Origin: Allolobophora icterica
Taxonomy: Eukaryota; Annelida; Clitellata; Crassiclitellata; Lumbricidae
Reading direction: 5' to 3'
NCBI GenBank assembly: GCA_963556255.1
Contig: OY744613.1
Coordinates: 34,580,555-34,644,554, forward strand
DNA length: 64,000 nt
The stretch's first letter is position 1. The number at the start of each line of letters is the position of its first letter. Of this stretch, positions 19,471 through 31,345 are shown piece after piece. Under the pieces are notes generated by a model. It worked only from the letters and a program-made list of their open reading frames with translations. It was not told the origin of the DNA and searched no databases. The position numbers were made by a program, and so were the translations under genes.

Positions 19471-21250
19471 TAAAATGAGCACTGTTGCAATGTTTAAGTA
19501 ACCAATTAATAGCAAATGACACTGATGCTGCCATGAGTAAATTAAAGATGGAAATTGCTGGAAATTGGGCTCCCTGCCAGCAGAACAATTTTTTTGCTCC
19601 TTTCTGGGAAACCCTTTGATACTAGGCATTTGTTGGAGAAAAGTTATTGTTATTGTATACAGTGAAGTACTGAAATGCATTGAATAAATGCAATTGTACT
19701 TGAATTTGGTGCTTGGTGTCAATAAACGTTTTAGTCTTGTCTTGTCTTGTAACATTGGAATGCTAAGGGAACATGATGGTCCTTAGTAACTTTAATCGCG
19801 CCTGTATCTAATACACAACGCGTCAGTAGATGGCGCACCAAGACCAAGCCGTAAATAGATTAACATCTGCTAGATGCTTATCTATTTACGGCTTGGTAAA
19901 AGTATCACCAATAATTAAAAGTATCACCAATTATTAATTTTTTTAACGTGTAATTAATTACACCACATAATTAAACGTAAGTAAAATAATTATTAGAAAC
20001 AACATTCGCGATCTAAGGACAAATAACATTATATAGAGCTACTGTTTAAGAGGTATAGGGGCCATCTCAAACGGAGGAAGACAAGCTGGCGAAATGGCTT
20101 CAGCATAGACATTACCAACCAGCTTCTCAGCTGAACACATTTCAAATGCATTAGTCGACAGTTTTATTCCTTCCGGTGATTGGCTTTGTATTTCAAACGA
20201 TGATTGCTTCGAGCCGTGTAACCTTCAAGTGAGTCAAGCAATCTTGAAGAGCATAAAAGGTAATTGAGCTGTGAGTCAAAGATAAAGATAATTGAAGCCC
20301 ATTTTCTAGACGTTAATGGATGATTGTCAGTGAGCAATGTTTCAAAGCGCCGCTGGTTCTTGTACGCTGCTTCTTCATCGATCACAGATGTAACATACAC
20401 CGCCTGCTGCCATGTGAGAGCGACTTTGTCTCGACCATTCGAGTCAGAGATGGAGAGACGCGTTGGAAAGTTAAAAAAAACCAAAATAGCTTTTTGTCGA
20501 TATTGTCACTTTGAAGGCGAATCAAAAAGATGCTGCAAAGCTTTGGGTGACCATTCGTCAGAAACGTAAGCGTTACGTAAACGTTTGTATACGGATATGC
20601 ATGTAGGCCCTAATGTATGTATGCCTGTATTTATGTACTTGTAGCGGCGGATGTGGGATGATGACGATCAATGGGAATTGTTCACGTCCTTTGGCGGCAG
20701 AAACCTTGGTTCAATTGTAGGGATTAACTAATGCACAATGGTCACTACCCCCACTCAATCGCACCTTTGCTATGTCGATAAAACTAGGATGTCATGGATT
20801 CGCTGGCGTAGTGTTCATAGTGACTTCGCGTTTCCAACTATATTAAGTGTTCTTATACATACATACATCACACATACTGTGACGTGCATTAACATTCCTC
20901 TTAACTGCTTCTAATTACATGACTGTACGAAATTCACCTATTTCTAGGGGACCATTCGAAATTGCAGTCGCTTCGAATGCCCGAGGAGATCTTCTGGTCC
21001 TTCGCTTCCGAACATCAGCGTCAGAAAGAGCACACTGGCCTAAATCGATCCTTTCTATTTGTCACAGTTCTTCTGTGAACATATGCACTTTTCCATTCTT
21101 ACTCCGCGCAAGTAACAAGATCTTCCTACATTAAGGAACACCATGTACAGCACAGACACGGCGCTTTTGAAGGCCTGAAAATGCAACAATATTCTAGATA
21201 CTGTTACATGCGTACCCGCGTAACCGCGTAACGAGGTTTCCGAGAGTATA
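19471..21250. other. Mostly unassigned; possible LINE linker on the minus strand
   Basis: Contains an inverted repeat at 19843-19897. The minus-strand ORF 20164-20484 includes YKNQRRFETLLTDNHPLTSR followed by KWASI, which loosely resembles the linker between endonuclease and reverse transcriptase in LINEs. I give that low weight. Nothing else recognised. Confidence 0.35.
19843..19897. repeat. Perfect 18-bp inverted repeat, 19-nt spacer
   Basis: Arms 19843-19860 and 19880-19897 are exact reverse complements (ACCAAGCCGTAAATAGAT). Confidence 0.93.
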
Positions 21251-21307
21251 GATGAGACAAGAGGGTACGCATGTAAGTATATGTGTATTGCTACATGGAT
21301 GCATCAT

Positions 21308-21450
21308 GTGTGTGTGTGTGTGTGTGCGTGTGTGCGTGTGTGTGTGTGTGTGCGTGTGTTTGTGTGCGTGCGTGTGTTTGTATGTGTGTGTGTTTGTGTT
21401 TGTGTGTGTGTGTTTGTTGTTTGTTTGTTTGTGTGAGTGTGTGTGTGTGT

Positions 21451-21489
<39 letters not shown>
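21308..21489 (+). repeat. (GT)n-rich microsatellite
   Basis: Interrupted TG dinucleotides with TTTG and GCGTG variants. All ORFs across it are Cys/Val or His/Thr runs without meaning. Confidence 0.95.
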
Positions 21490-21490
<1 letters not shown>

Positions 21491-21896
21491 TAGGCGTATA
21501 ATGATAATAATGATAATAATATCCGTTTATTAAATTCGACTAACAAGTACGCAGTAAGATTACATGATATAGTAGTAGCAGATGAGAACAAGTGTAGCAG
21601 GAGTCGAATGTAACTGTATGGCAGCCTGCAAGGCGCCCATCTGTTTTTCTGCTCATTTTACAGTCGTATAGCTGGTCACTCTTTATAAGTAACTTTCGGG
21701 CGGGTGGAAGAGGAATGTACAGTCTGAGGAAAGCGTAGATGAGTTGACAGATACTCGGACAGACAGACAGAAGCGGTGCAACAAAGATATAAAGAGTAGG
21801 GTGGTTCGCGATAGGAGGACTAGGCCCTATATGAAAATGATAGCCCTTGCGACACTTGTGCGCAGAGATAGAAAGCACGTTGGTCACTCAGACGGC
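21490..21896. other. Probable antisense retroelement 3' UTR, otherwise unassigned
   Basis: AATAATGATAATAATATCCG followed by TTTATTAAATTCG resembles the antisense AAT-tailed 3' ends seen elsewhere in the window. No coding signal. Confidence 0.3.
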
Positions 21897-22065
21897 AAGC
21901 ATACGTACATACATGGATACAAACATACATACGGATTCATACATACATACATACATACATGCTTGCATTCAAGCATACGTACATACATGGATACATACAT
22001 ACATACATACATGCTTGCATTCAAGAATACGTACATAAATGGTTACATACATACATGGATGGGCT
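21897..22065 (+). repeat. (TACA)n compound microsatellite
   Basis: TACA/CATA runs interrupted by a roughly 60-bp higher-order unit (CATGCTTGCATTCAAG followed by CATACGTACATACATGG), present about twice. It flanks the Tc1 remnant on the left. Confidence 0.9.
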
Positions 22066-23018
22066 GGGCTGTGGAAGGTTGATCGTGGACAGAGACCTTC
22101 TGTTTCATCAGCTTCCACACATTCTCAATGATGTTCAAGTCTGGTCTGCTACCAGGCCATGGTTCTAGCAGAGGAATGCTCTTTTGCTTCAGCCAGGATT
22201 TGATAGTCTTTGTACCTTAACATGATGCACCGTCCTGTTGGAATTGCCTGATGTCATGGATGTTGATGCAGTTTGGCAGTTTCTCTTTAAGGATGTTCAG
22301 ATACATAGTTCCATTTATCGTGGTGTTCTTTGGAATTATCCACAGCCCAGCCCATCCAGCACCCGACACTGCTTCTCACACTATGACCTTCGGTGCCTAC
22401 GTTACTGTCGGTATGACGTACTTGGGATTATGCCTCTGGTTAGATGGCCTCCTCACATGCCTGCATAAACTGTCATATTGTGTGAAAGTGCCCTCATCCG
22501 AAAACATTATGCTCTCCCACTGGTCAGAAGTCCACTGTTTGTATATATGACAAAAGTTCAGCCGATCCTTAACGTTCTTCGGCGACAGCTTTGGTTTTCG
22601 TGCAGGACAATGCATACACACAAATACATACATATACGTACGTATACATACATACATACATACATACATACAGATATATACATGCATACATACATATATA
22701 CACAGTGCAAATGAAGTAGTTGTAGTTTAAATACTTTAAAATTCCAATAAAAACCATCAAACGGTTAGTATACTGGAACACCAACCTTTATACACATTCT
22801 TGCTGGAAAAGACAGTAAATGGGGATAAAATGATAAAAATATTAACTTTTTGAACTATTTTTCAACTATTTAACATACAAGCACTTTGCTGTCACAATGC
22901 CGATAGCAAAAGAAGCGCAATAACTAAAAAAATTATCTCAGGAATAGCCCAAAAACCACCAGAACGTTCGAAAATGTGCCTAAAATTGGGTGATCACAAA
23001 CTTTTGGCCATGACTGTA
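22066..23018 (-). mobile_element. Tc1-like transposon remnant
   Basis: Minus-strand codons from 22611 down to 22066 read KPKLSPKNVKDRLNFC, MFSDEGTF, WIIPKNTTINGTMYL, FQQDGASC and SRPDLNIIENVWKLMKQK, the DDE transposase motifs of Tc1 elements. The right end is a Tc1-type terminus (CAGTCATGGCCAAAAGTTTG reading inward from 23016) next to a TA. An internal TACA microsatellite (22617-22712) separates the terminus from the coding part. The N-terminal helix-turn-helix and the left terminus are missing; several stops are present. Confidence 0.85.
22617..22712 (+). repeat. (TACA)n microsatellite inside the Tc1 remnant
   Basis: CATACATACA tract with CATATACGTACG variants, interrupting the element between its terminus and transposase. 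Confidence 0.9.
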
Positions 23019-23160
23019 CATACGTACGTACATACATACATACATACATACATACATACATACATACATACATACATACATACATACATACATACATACA
23101 TACATACATACATACATACATACATACATACATACATACATACATACATACATACATACA

Positions 23161-23190
<30 letters not shown>
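23017..23190 (+). repeat. (TACA)n microsatellite, about 43 units
   Basis: Nearly uninterrupted tetranucleotide array directly abutting the Tc1 terminus. Confidence 0.97.
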
Positions 23191-23191
<1 letters not shown>

Positions 23192-23552
23192 GACCTCTGC
23201 AGTGAACTCATTGTATCATTATGTATTGTCGTAAACCATGAAGGTTTGATCCTTGCGTTGCTTCGAAAGCTACCGGGAGAAGAAACGGGGAGGTAGGAAG
23301 CAATGATGCATGCACGTCACACGTTTAACGTTAGGCTACTTGTATGCATTGACACATATTCATGTTGTATATATGGTACATAGCGTTGTATCGTCGATGG
23401 TAATGTCGGTTATTTTGATGAAGATGAATATAGGCCTAATTATAGGGAAAGTGACGGAGAGTAGGATCTAATGGACCATTAGACATCAATCGATGCGATA
23501 AATAAAAATCCTGTAGACGGAACATGAGGACGATAATGGCGTTGTTGATGAC
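23191..23552. other. Nothing recognised
   Basis: Short intergenic stretch with no coding or structural signal beyond one TAGGCCTA. Confidence 0.5.
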
Positions 23553-23950
<398 letters not shown>

Positions 23951-24934
23951 TGATTATGGTGATGACGACTATCATGACTCCATTATGGTAACAATGCTGA
24001 TGATGGACGCTGATGATGTGTGAATGCTATGGCAATGATAGAGATGACTATGGTCTTCATCGTTCACTTCGAAGCCAAACTCGACCAGACGGCGTGCATG
24101 TGACAACGGGTCCACAGAAGTAATCGAATCAGAGTAACTAAGTAGCCTTCTGTTAATGCAAGTCAAACGCTCACATTTTACAAAATGGACATTTGATGTT
24201 AAATGTTACTGTTGTTAGATCAGGAAATGTAAAAAACACCCGTCAGTTATTAGTAGCTACAATGAGCGCTTGTAACGCTCGCTTCACGATGGTAAACTGT
24301 TCGAAGAATAGCGAGTTCATTGGTATACTCTATGTTGTAACGTTCTTAGGGGCCTACAAAGGCTATTCGAGGTATAGAGTCCGATTATAACCATATCCCC
24401 CATATTCTTGGCGACATCACTGTCCAGTTATGAAGGTTCACAGGAGAAGCACGTTGAAATTGCAGACTGCTCGTTGCTAGTTGTTACCAACCACGTGGCG
24501 GCTGCCATGAGATGATTATTGCAGGTGTAATTAAAATAATCCAAAATGAGTAAATTCCACGCGGTTGACTTGGCAATCACCACAGAAACGGACTCGGACG
24601 CAATATATCCGCGAATTCATGATACATTTGTGAGCAAACGCATTAAAATCCACCAAAAAACACTCCTATATCGGAGCGAAATTTGGCGGCGACCGGATGT
24701 ACCAACGATATCCCGATAGCGATGACGATTTGACGATAAAAATGATGGTGGTAGTGGTGGCAATAATGAGTCTACTGACTTCACTGCTCCTGTTGCAGGC
24801 GATAATTAACTTGGATAATAAACACAGGTGAGTATATTTTTAGCATCCATTTATTAAGCTCCACTATATGATGACCAGACATTAATCGATAATGCTGAGT
24901 AACTGACTGCAGGAGTTGCTTAACACAGTAGCCA
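23951..24934. other. Nothing recognised
   Basis: Mixed-composition sequence. A GATGACG-rich stretch near 24715-24770 is low complexity. No coding signal. Confidence 0.45.
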
Positions 24935-25012
24935 TCTCAGAGGAGCTCGAACCCGTACTCTCGGTGTTAAAAGACTAGCGCTCTAACCAATCGCCTACCG
25001 TGTTCCACAATG
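24935..25012 (-). mobile_element. tRNA-like SINE head or tRNA pseudogene
   Basis: On the minus strand GTAGGCGATTGGTTAGAGCG resembles box A with the D-loop and GTACGGGTTCGAGCTCC is a near-consensus box B. Spacing fits a tRNA. The loop would be CTTTTAA (Lys-like), but the anticodon stem does not pair, so a working tRNA gene is unlikely. Confidence 0.55.
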
Positions 25013-25066
25013 TACAGTACGATTGGGTTTTGGGTTTTGACATTAGGATAAAACCGTCCTAAAATG

Positions 25067-25088
25067 AAATGAAATGAAATGAAATGAA

Positions 25089-25169
<81 letters not shown>

Positions 25170-25170
25170 G
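25067..25170 (+). repeat. (AAATG)n and (ATG)n microsatellite
   Basis: Five AAATG units lead into about 27 ATG units. The resulting poly-Met ORF is meaningless. Confidence 0.95.
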
Positions 25171-25805
25171 TGTTTGGACGCTGTGCCTTAGAAAATGCCA
25201 TAGCCTACAATTATTCGACCCAGACGTCGCTGATTCTGAGTTCTGCGCTGCATCCTTCCTTTGTTTGTCATCGCCCGCCGACATCTGACATTCCAGACCA
25301 AGCAACGCTAGAATTCCAGGCGATGCCGAAACGATTGCCAGTCACCTGTAATGCTGTTGTGAAGCTGCTGCTGCTACTGCTGCTGCTCCTCCTCCTCTCG
25401 CTGTCCCTGCTGTCCGTCGCCTGCCCTCCGCCATTCACAGCTTGACTGATGCTGCAGCAACTCACCTGATGGTGTCTGCGGCCACCGACAATAAATAAGC
25501 CGTCCATGTATTCCAGATTAAGCGCCAGATGAAAAAAGACGTGTGCCTACTTCTATATGCCTACCGACGGGCATTCAACTCTTTCAATATGCTTTGCTTC
25601 CCAATGTTTCAGATGAAATTAACAATATGTCGTGACATTAAGTAACTTTCGGAGTAAAGCTATTAGTTTTCAGATGCTATTTTCTTTTTCGTTCAGTTAA
25701 CAGAATGAAAATAATGAATGAATGATAATGAATCAACTTAGCAGATGACTTTGACCTGGATGTCGGTAAATGCCCCCTATTATGTATCTTTGCCTATCAT
25801 TTTTT
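25171..25805. other. Nothing recognised
   Basis: A CTG/CTC-rich patch (25360-25440) generates Leu- or Ser-rich ORFs on both strands. No family motif. Confidence 0.45.
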
Positions 25806-26285
25806 TTAATCCAACCAGATATCTTCAACTTCAGCCTCAGGGCTGATTAATATCTTCAGGTCTGGCCGGACCACAACTGTTATATGCTGTCTGACATAAA
25901 CACCAATTCCGCCCACTACTCCCCTACTGGGTGGTTCATAATAGATATCATATCCAGTCAGAATATTACTATAAAATTCTAAATTTGTTGCCCATACCTC
26001 ACTCAGCACTATAACATCAAAGGTCAACTGGATACTGCACAAGAATTCCCTCAGCCGGTCTGCATTTGCATTTAAGCTACGTATGTTGAGATGAAAGCAA
26101 CATAGTTCGTACCTATCTTTAACCGTTTCATTAAGTCTATTAAACTGAGAGTCAGTGACATATCTAAAGGACAGATTATCAATCAGGTTAAATTTATTTA
26201 GACATTTGTATAGTTCTATGCAAGTATTACTTCCCCATATTTCATTCTCTAACCCACATTCTATTACAATTTCCCAACTTGTTAG
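25806..26285 (-). mobile_element. LINE endonuclease domain fragment
   Basis: A long minus-strand open frame reads ELCCFHLNIRSLNANADRLR, FDVIVLSEVW, LTGYDIYYEPPSRGVVGGIG and VRPDLKIL ... EVEDIWLD. This is the APE-type endonuclease N-terminal half, with the LNIRSLxxN start and the catalytic Glu in SEVW. Upstream codons (LIDNLSFRYVTDSQFNRL) are in the same frame and look element-specific. It ends abruptly at 25806. Confidence 0.85.
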
Positions 26286-26364
26286 CTCAAAGTTAACAAG
26301 AACTACTATCGGAATGTTAGGCCTACTACATTAGAATATTTCCAAATTTTCTCAATATTTAGGC

Positions 26365-26531
26365 CTATATGTAACTGTCACTGATACTGGCTAAATAGTT
26401 TTTAAATAGTCAAGTGGTATTTGCAATAGTCTGCAGCTATTGACTATTTTAAATACTATTTAAATAGTTTTCTACAGGGACTATTTACTATTCCATTTAA
26501 ATAGTCAACCTGACTATTTACCCCAACACTG
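26365..26531 (-). mobile_element. Single terminal arm of a hAT-like element with AAATAGT repeats
   Basis: Read from 26531 inward: CAGTGTTGGGGTAAATAGTC, then many ACTATTTA/TAAATAGT heptamers in both orientations. The CAGTGTTGG start matches the element at 14264. No partner end was found. Confidence 0.5.
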
Positions 26532-27120
26532 TGAATAAGAAGCATATAAAGGTAAGCTTTCGGCGACGATCTCCTGAGCAACATGCCAGCTTATTAGCTA
26601 GACTCAAAGACATCCAAGAAGACCAATTTATGACTATCCAAGACCCTCAAGAAGCTTGGGACCTCTATTACAAAGAATCTGCTGAACTCCTCAACTTATA
26701 CTACCCTCTCGGGTCAATTACTATCACTTCTAAGGATCCCTACTACATTACACCGGAAATAAAATTTCTACTTCGAAATAAAAACAAACTTCTAAGAAAA
26801 GGTCAGATTGGAAAAGCTGAATCCCTTGTTCATTTTGAATCGCTAAAGCAATCCTCAAAGTTACCACTTCTTCACTCAGAGATTTTGACTCAAAAAAAGG
26901 CACCAAGGAACTTTGGCAAGCGGTTAACTCTCTAACAGAGAAGCCAAAAGGTCCCTCAACTTCATCAACTATGACTGCAGACTCCCTCAACAACTTTGCC
27001 TCTGCTTCTACTGATCCGAACTATGTTCAACCAAAATACAAACTCTGCTATCCTTCCACTGGAGTTAGCCTAATTTCGGAGCAAACTCTATTCCAAAATC
27101 GCCTAAATCCGACCCCCCTC
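26532..27120 (+). mobile_element. LINE ORF2 linker between endonuclease and reverse transcriptase
   Basis: Open codons read FRRRSPEQHASLLARLKDIQ, LYYPLGSITITSKDPYYITP and EIKFLLRNKNKLLRKGQ. After a frameshift they read FDSKKGTKELWQAVNSLTEK and NNFASASTDPNYV. This is the conserved 'KDPxxITPxIKxLLxxKNKLxRKG ... W' linker upstream of the RT. The RT itself is missing. Confidence 0.8.
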
Positions 27121-27150
27121 AATGCGTACGTAATATGTGGATGACCCCTT
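27121..27150 (+). mobile_element. Solo end of the Harbinger-like family
   Basis: TGCGTACGTAATATGTGGAT followed by GACCCC matches the right end of the complete element at 33845-34282. Confidence 0.5.
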
Positions 27151-27678
27151 ATGAATTTTAAGTATAATTTGGTTGTGTGTGTAATAATGCCTACATACAT
27201 GCCCGGCATTCTGTGAATATTGGTCTACTTCTGTGAATAATGGTCTACTTTTCAACTCTTCTTAGGACTACTCTTTTTCTTCCACGTTATATCATCTTCT
27301 TATTGCTGCGATGTTTTATATTTTCTCTCGGCTTGTTCACCAATGTGCAGTTCGCTTTTGGTTCTTCATTTAAAGAATATTATTAATAATAATGATAATT
27401 ATTATTATATTTTATATTTTAGTGTAGATGCATGTGTGTCTATGCGTATGTAGGCATGTATGTCTGTCTCTCTACCTCATCTTCTTGGCCAATTGGTCAG
27501 TGATTGCAGCCTGCCGTCCGTATATAGGTCACATACCAAAGGTCATGTAGATGCCTCCAAGGCACAGACCTGCAGACACATTTTAATTGCCGCCTGCCCT
27601 GTGCCGGCTTACACTATGGACTATGACCTGGTGATGTGTCTGGTGCGGTATGCTAATCGCCCAGTTCTTTGTCAGTCA

Positions 27679-27719
<41 letters not shown>

Positions 27720-28205
27720 TGCGTGCGTGCGTGTGTGTGTGTATCTCTGTCTGACTGTGTGTAGCGCGAGGCCAACATACGTGCACGTATAGCCGGAGAG
27801 AAGCGCACAATGTATTATAGGCTTGCCAAATTATTTTTTGTTCACAAGAGAGACCTTAGGTTTATTAGTTTCAGTTTACGGAATAAATTCCACTAAGCAA
27901 ATGCCACTAAAGCGGCAACATACTTTGCAAATTGACCGAGGACAATGGAGATCATTTATTCTTAACCATCGCCCCCAAATGGCTGTCGTCAGAAACTGAT
28001 GATGATACTGATGAAATGGCACATTTTAAATATGACCCGTCGACCAACTCGTATATATAGACAGGGTCCGACTGGTCAAAAAATAATCAGGGGTCTAAAA
28101 AACTATATAAATCTTTAAAATTCCTAACCCGCCATTATTTTTTTCATTCTTTATTTTACACAATTCATATCCCGACTGCTCCTTTTCCTTCACGTTCCTC
28201 CTATC
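27151..28205. other. Nothing recognised apart from a microsatellite
   Basis: AT-rich sequence with a (GT)n tract at 27681-27752. ORFs over that tract are artefacts. Confidence 0.45.
27681..27752 (+). repeat. (GT)n microsatellite
   Basis: TG dinucleotides with a GCGTGCGTGCGTGCG interruption. Confidence 0.95.
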
Positions 28206-28439
28206 CATGGGCGTCCGCAGGAATTTTTAGGGAGGTAAAAATTTCTAGGGGGCACAATTTTCTAGGGGGCAACATTTTTGTAGGGGGAGCAAAATTACGT
28301 TTTTTTATAGAATAGTTAACTTACCTCGATAATTGTGTTTTTAGCATCGAAAATCGTGTTGAAACTGTTGGAATAATCATAAAAATCAAAAGATTTTGTT
28401 TTTGTAAAATATTTTCAAACCCCCCTCCCGACGCCCTTG
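28206..28439. mobile_element. hAT MITE, 234 bp
   Basis: Termini CATGGGCGTCCGCAGG and, read inward from the right, CAAGGGCGTCGGGAGG. Flanked by identical CTCCTATC at 28198-28205 and 28440-28447. The 8-bp duplication and the CA..GGGCGTC termini indicate hAT. No coding capacity. It is inserted in LINE-related DNA. Confidence 0.85.
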
Positions 28440-28880
28440 CTCCTATCGCCCTCGCGTTTCAGCCCTAAACATCACCAACCTTAGCCGTCTGAGTGCGTGA
28501 TTGACCCCTTTGGATCTTGACCTGGAACCGCCTATCCATTTTGATTTCACGGCCTAAGCGCCTGTATATAAGCTGGGTCCTACGACTTCGCTTTCTTGGG
28601 CTCTGCTCATGCTCCGCCTCTCTGGAACAAACTCCCGCCAGTATTACGACAACGTCAGCATCGATTCACTAAAAACAGAATTTGTCTGACCAATCGGCTA
28701 GAAACATCATTGTAAATGATGTAACGTATTGTTATGTAATATAGTGATGCGAGATAGGGCCTGTGGATTAGCTGGTCCTTTCTGCGTTGGCTAGAGTAGC
28801 GCTGTAGAAATGTTGAGTTTCCGAGTACGTTGTGTCAACTGGTTAGACGGATAAACGAATATTTGATTTGATTTGATTGA
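28440..28880 (+). mobile_element. LINE 3' end with (TTTGA)n tail
   Basis: Codons near 28572-28710 read YDFAFLGSAHAPPLWNKLPP and RFTKNRICLTNRLETSL to a stop. About 150 bp of 3' UTR and an ATTTGATTTGATTTGA tail follow at 28858-28880. Confidence 0.75.
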
Positions 28881-29909
28881 CGATCATCGTCTTACAGAAT
28901 TGCGGAAGTAGGCCTATTGAATCTCTATCACGACAGTTTAAGGAACAGGTGGGTGGCTACATGTTCGCGTAGTCGTAATCTGCAAACTTCTAAAGCGCCA
29001 CTTGAGGGCCAAGCTCAGGGCACCGACCTGTTCACGAGAGATACGTCCAATCAGAGGGGTTCCAGATACTAGGCGTACTCCATAGGAGATCCGAGTCCAG
29101 TTTCCAGAGGGCCAGATAACGTTCTCGAGAGGCTTAGGCCTAGTCTAGCAGCTACAAGGTGGGTGTCGTTTAGGGCGAGAAGAATCTGAAGTAGGAGCAT
29201 TCGTTTTATAGACTGAAACAGAAAAGTACAGTTCTCTATTTCTCTGGCTGACTGTACTTGTTGTCCTATCTGGCATCTCCGCTTCTAGATCTGTCTTGTC
29301 CTGCCTCTTATCTCTGGAACATAGTAATAAAGAGATTTTGAACAGAATATGAAACGACATACTAATTCCAAGGGTCGTGATATTCTTGAATTGAATAAAT
29401 ATCTCTAAATTTCGCTTCACATCGGCTTCAAAATGTTGGGTTAAATGAAAAGCGCTATAACATTATTGCAGTAGGCTGATTTAAATGCCAGCGCTTTATA
29501 GTCGGACTTTGGACACTGCAGGTTCAGCAGTCACCCAATCACTTTCTGTATTGAACCCCACGTGACACCAGTAGCGCACGGTTTAAATGCCTTTGTGGGT
29601 TCGTTGTCCTTCGAAAATGCTGTAATAGCGTCGTAAAACTGAATACAGACTTGTTTACTAGGATATATGCACATTCGACAAATATGACTATTGAAACAAA
29701 TTCAGGTATGACATTTTTTCTCTGGTGTATGTGGCTTATTTGAGACATTTAAATCTCGTTAGATGAAGCGTGCCAGCAAAGCAAAAGTAGCCTACGCAGA
29801 TTACATGTGCATCTGCATCTTTTGTCTTTGTGTCTGCCTAACGTGTGCTTCTCTGTTATTACTATTAATATTATTATTGTTATTTTTGTTATTTGTAATG
29901 GCTTGTGGT
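28881..29909. other. Nothing recognised
   Basis: No coding motif. Short ORFs on both strands lack family features. Confidence 0.45.
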
Positions 29910-30289
29910 CAGTGGCGTCCCGAAGGGGGTGCGGGGGGTGCGGACCGCACCGGGTGACACCCTCAGAGGGGGGTGACACCCAAGATGAGCAAATGAAAAT
30001 TTTTTTTTAAGATGAGGCGATAACTTTTCAGGGAGGCGAATTCCTGTGAAAGGAAAAGAGGTAATGGCATTATGGTTGGAGACCGGAAAAAGAAGGATGT
30101 AAGAAGTCAAAAAAGAGGCGGATGACTAAAAAAAAAAAAAAAAGGTCATCAACTTTTTGGGAGATGAAATCCTTCAAAAAGTAAAAGTTTGTCGGCAGAC
30201 GAATTCCTAAAAAAAGAAAAAGGTAATTTTTTTTAGGGTGACACCATGACTTACCGCACCGGGTGACACCAGCTCTAGTGACGCCACTG
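29910..30289. mobile_element. hAT MITE, 380 bp
   Basis: Termini CAGTGGCGTCCCG and, inward from the right, CAGTGGCGTCACT. A shared subterminal segment CCGCACCGGGTGACACC occurs near both ends in direct orientation. Flanks CTTGTGGT (29902-29909) and CCTGTGGT (30290-30297) match at 7 of 8. The interior is poly(A/T)-rich and non-coding. Confidence 0.85.
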
Positions 30290-30297
30290 CCTGTGGT

Positions 30298-30886
30298 TAA
30301 TTTTTATTGTTGTTCGTAATGAAGAAATCGCTGCGAACGTGTCGTAATAGACACGGGCTATATATAATTATCAAAGAGGTAACTTTCATATGACGTCATC
30401 GATCCTTCGTATAATATATGGTGGCCCTGAAACGGCCGTTTTCAGTTAATTGTGCATGCATACTGAAAAGAAGGATATTGGGCCTTGTCTAGGAGGGGTA
30501 ACGTTACTGGGGATGTGGAGAAGGTGGAGGGGGAGACAGAGAGATATAGCATGCGCTGTAATTGTAGGGTTTTTGCAATAAGATAAAGAATTCACGTTGA
30601 ACAATAGGCGGACAAACAGTGAAACAGAAGACAGAAGCGGCCTCATGGCAGAGACACGGCCAGTTCAGCATACCAACGGCTTGACCTCTCCGGACTGACC
30701 TGCCACCGGAACGGAGAAGGGTCATGGCAGCCTGGCTATAGCGGACTGGATTTGATATAGCGTCGGTATATAAGCTGGTCTCCCTGACGTGGCATTTACG
30801 TGGTGCTGAGAAATTTCGGATATTTACATTTTCACAGATAGATTCGACATTCAGGCAGACTGATTGACATATTGATTCACATATTA
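30298..30886. other. Unassigned; one histone-type stem-loop look-alike
   Basis: On the minus strand, 30440-30419 reads AACGGCCGTTTCAGGGCCAC, close to the metazoan histone mRNA 3' stem-loop (AACGGCYYTTTTCAGRGCCAC) but one base short in the stem. No histone coding sequence precedes it within reach. A TATA-like GGTATATAAG is at about 30763. Confidence 0.3.
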
Positions 30887-30893
30887 TTATTAA

Positions 30894-30979
<86 letters not shown>

Positions 30980-30985
30980 GGCCTA
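30887..30985 (+). repeat. (ATT)n microsatellite
   Basis: Over 25 ATT units leading into a repeat shared with 39440-39600. Confidence 0.95.
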
Positions 30986-31110
30986 TTATTATTTTATACC
31001 CGAGGAAGTGCTAATCCCTCAGGCTGTCAAAAATAATGTCCCGAGAAAGATACAGTAGATGGTTTTCAAAAGAGCCACAAAAATCGGCTGCATTGAAGCG
31101 CTCAATAGTT
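30986..31110 (+). repeat. Dispersed repeat next to (ATT)n, copy 1
   Basis: ACCCGAGG ... AATCCCTCAGGCTGTCAAAA ... GCATTGAAGCG is shared with 39475-39590 (CCCCGAGG ... GATCCCTCGGTAGTTCAAAA ... GCATTGAAGCG). Both copies directly follow an AAT/ATT microsatellite, suggesting an antisense retroelement 3' end whose tail expanded. Confidence 0.6.
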
Positions 31111-31124
31111 ACTGACAATAAGTT

Positions 31125-31345
31125 TAATTTCAGCCGGAACGGCGTTCCGGCACCTTTTTTCAGCTACTAAAAAATAATTTATTTTAATAATAAAAGCCAT
31201 AATTTAGTTATTTAATTTTAATTTTAGTGTTGTGAACTGTTTTCAATGTTTATGGAGACTCCTCCCAACCCCCACTGCCGTTTTTCTGTGGATTTTAGTC
31301 CTTCCATAATTGTTCAGTTCCGCAACCTTTCTAGAAAAAACACTG
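31125..31345 (+). repeat. Dispersed repeat, copy 2 (first at 12795-13040)
   Basis: AATTTCAGCCGGAACGGCGT ... TTCAGTTCCGCAACC. GCCGGAACGGCGTTCCGGC near its start is self-complementary. Confidence 0.75.

Noticed and set aside
21283..21591. Cys/Val and His/Thr ORFs
   Set aside because: Translations of a (GT)n microsatellite; the same reasoning removes ORFs over (TACA)n, (ATT)n, (CTA)n, (GAT)n, (TCTG)n and (GACAGA)n tracts.
24935..25012. Functional tRNA-Lys gene
   Set aside because: Box B is good, but the anticodon stem does not pair. It is better explained as a SINE head or tRNA pseudogene.
30419..30800. Replication-dependent histone gene
   Set aside because: A stem-loop-like sequence is present but no histone coding sequence was found in any frame nearby.
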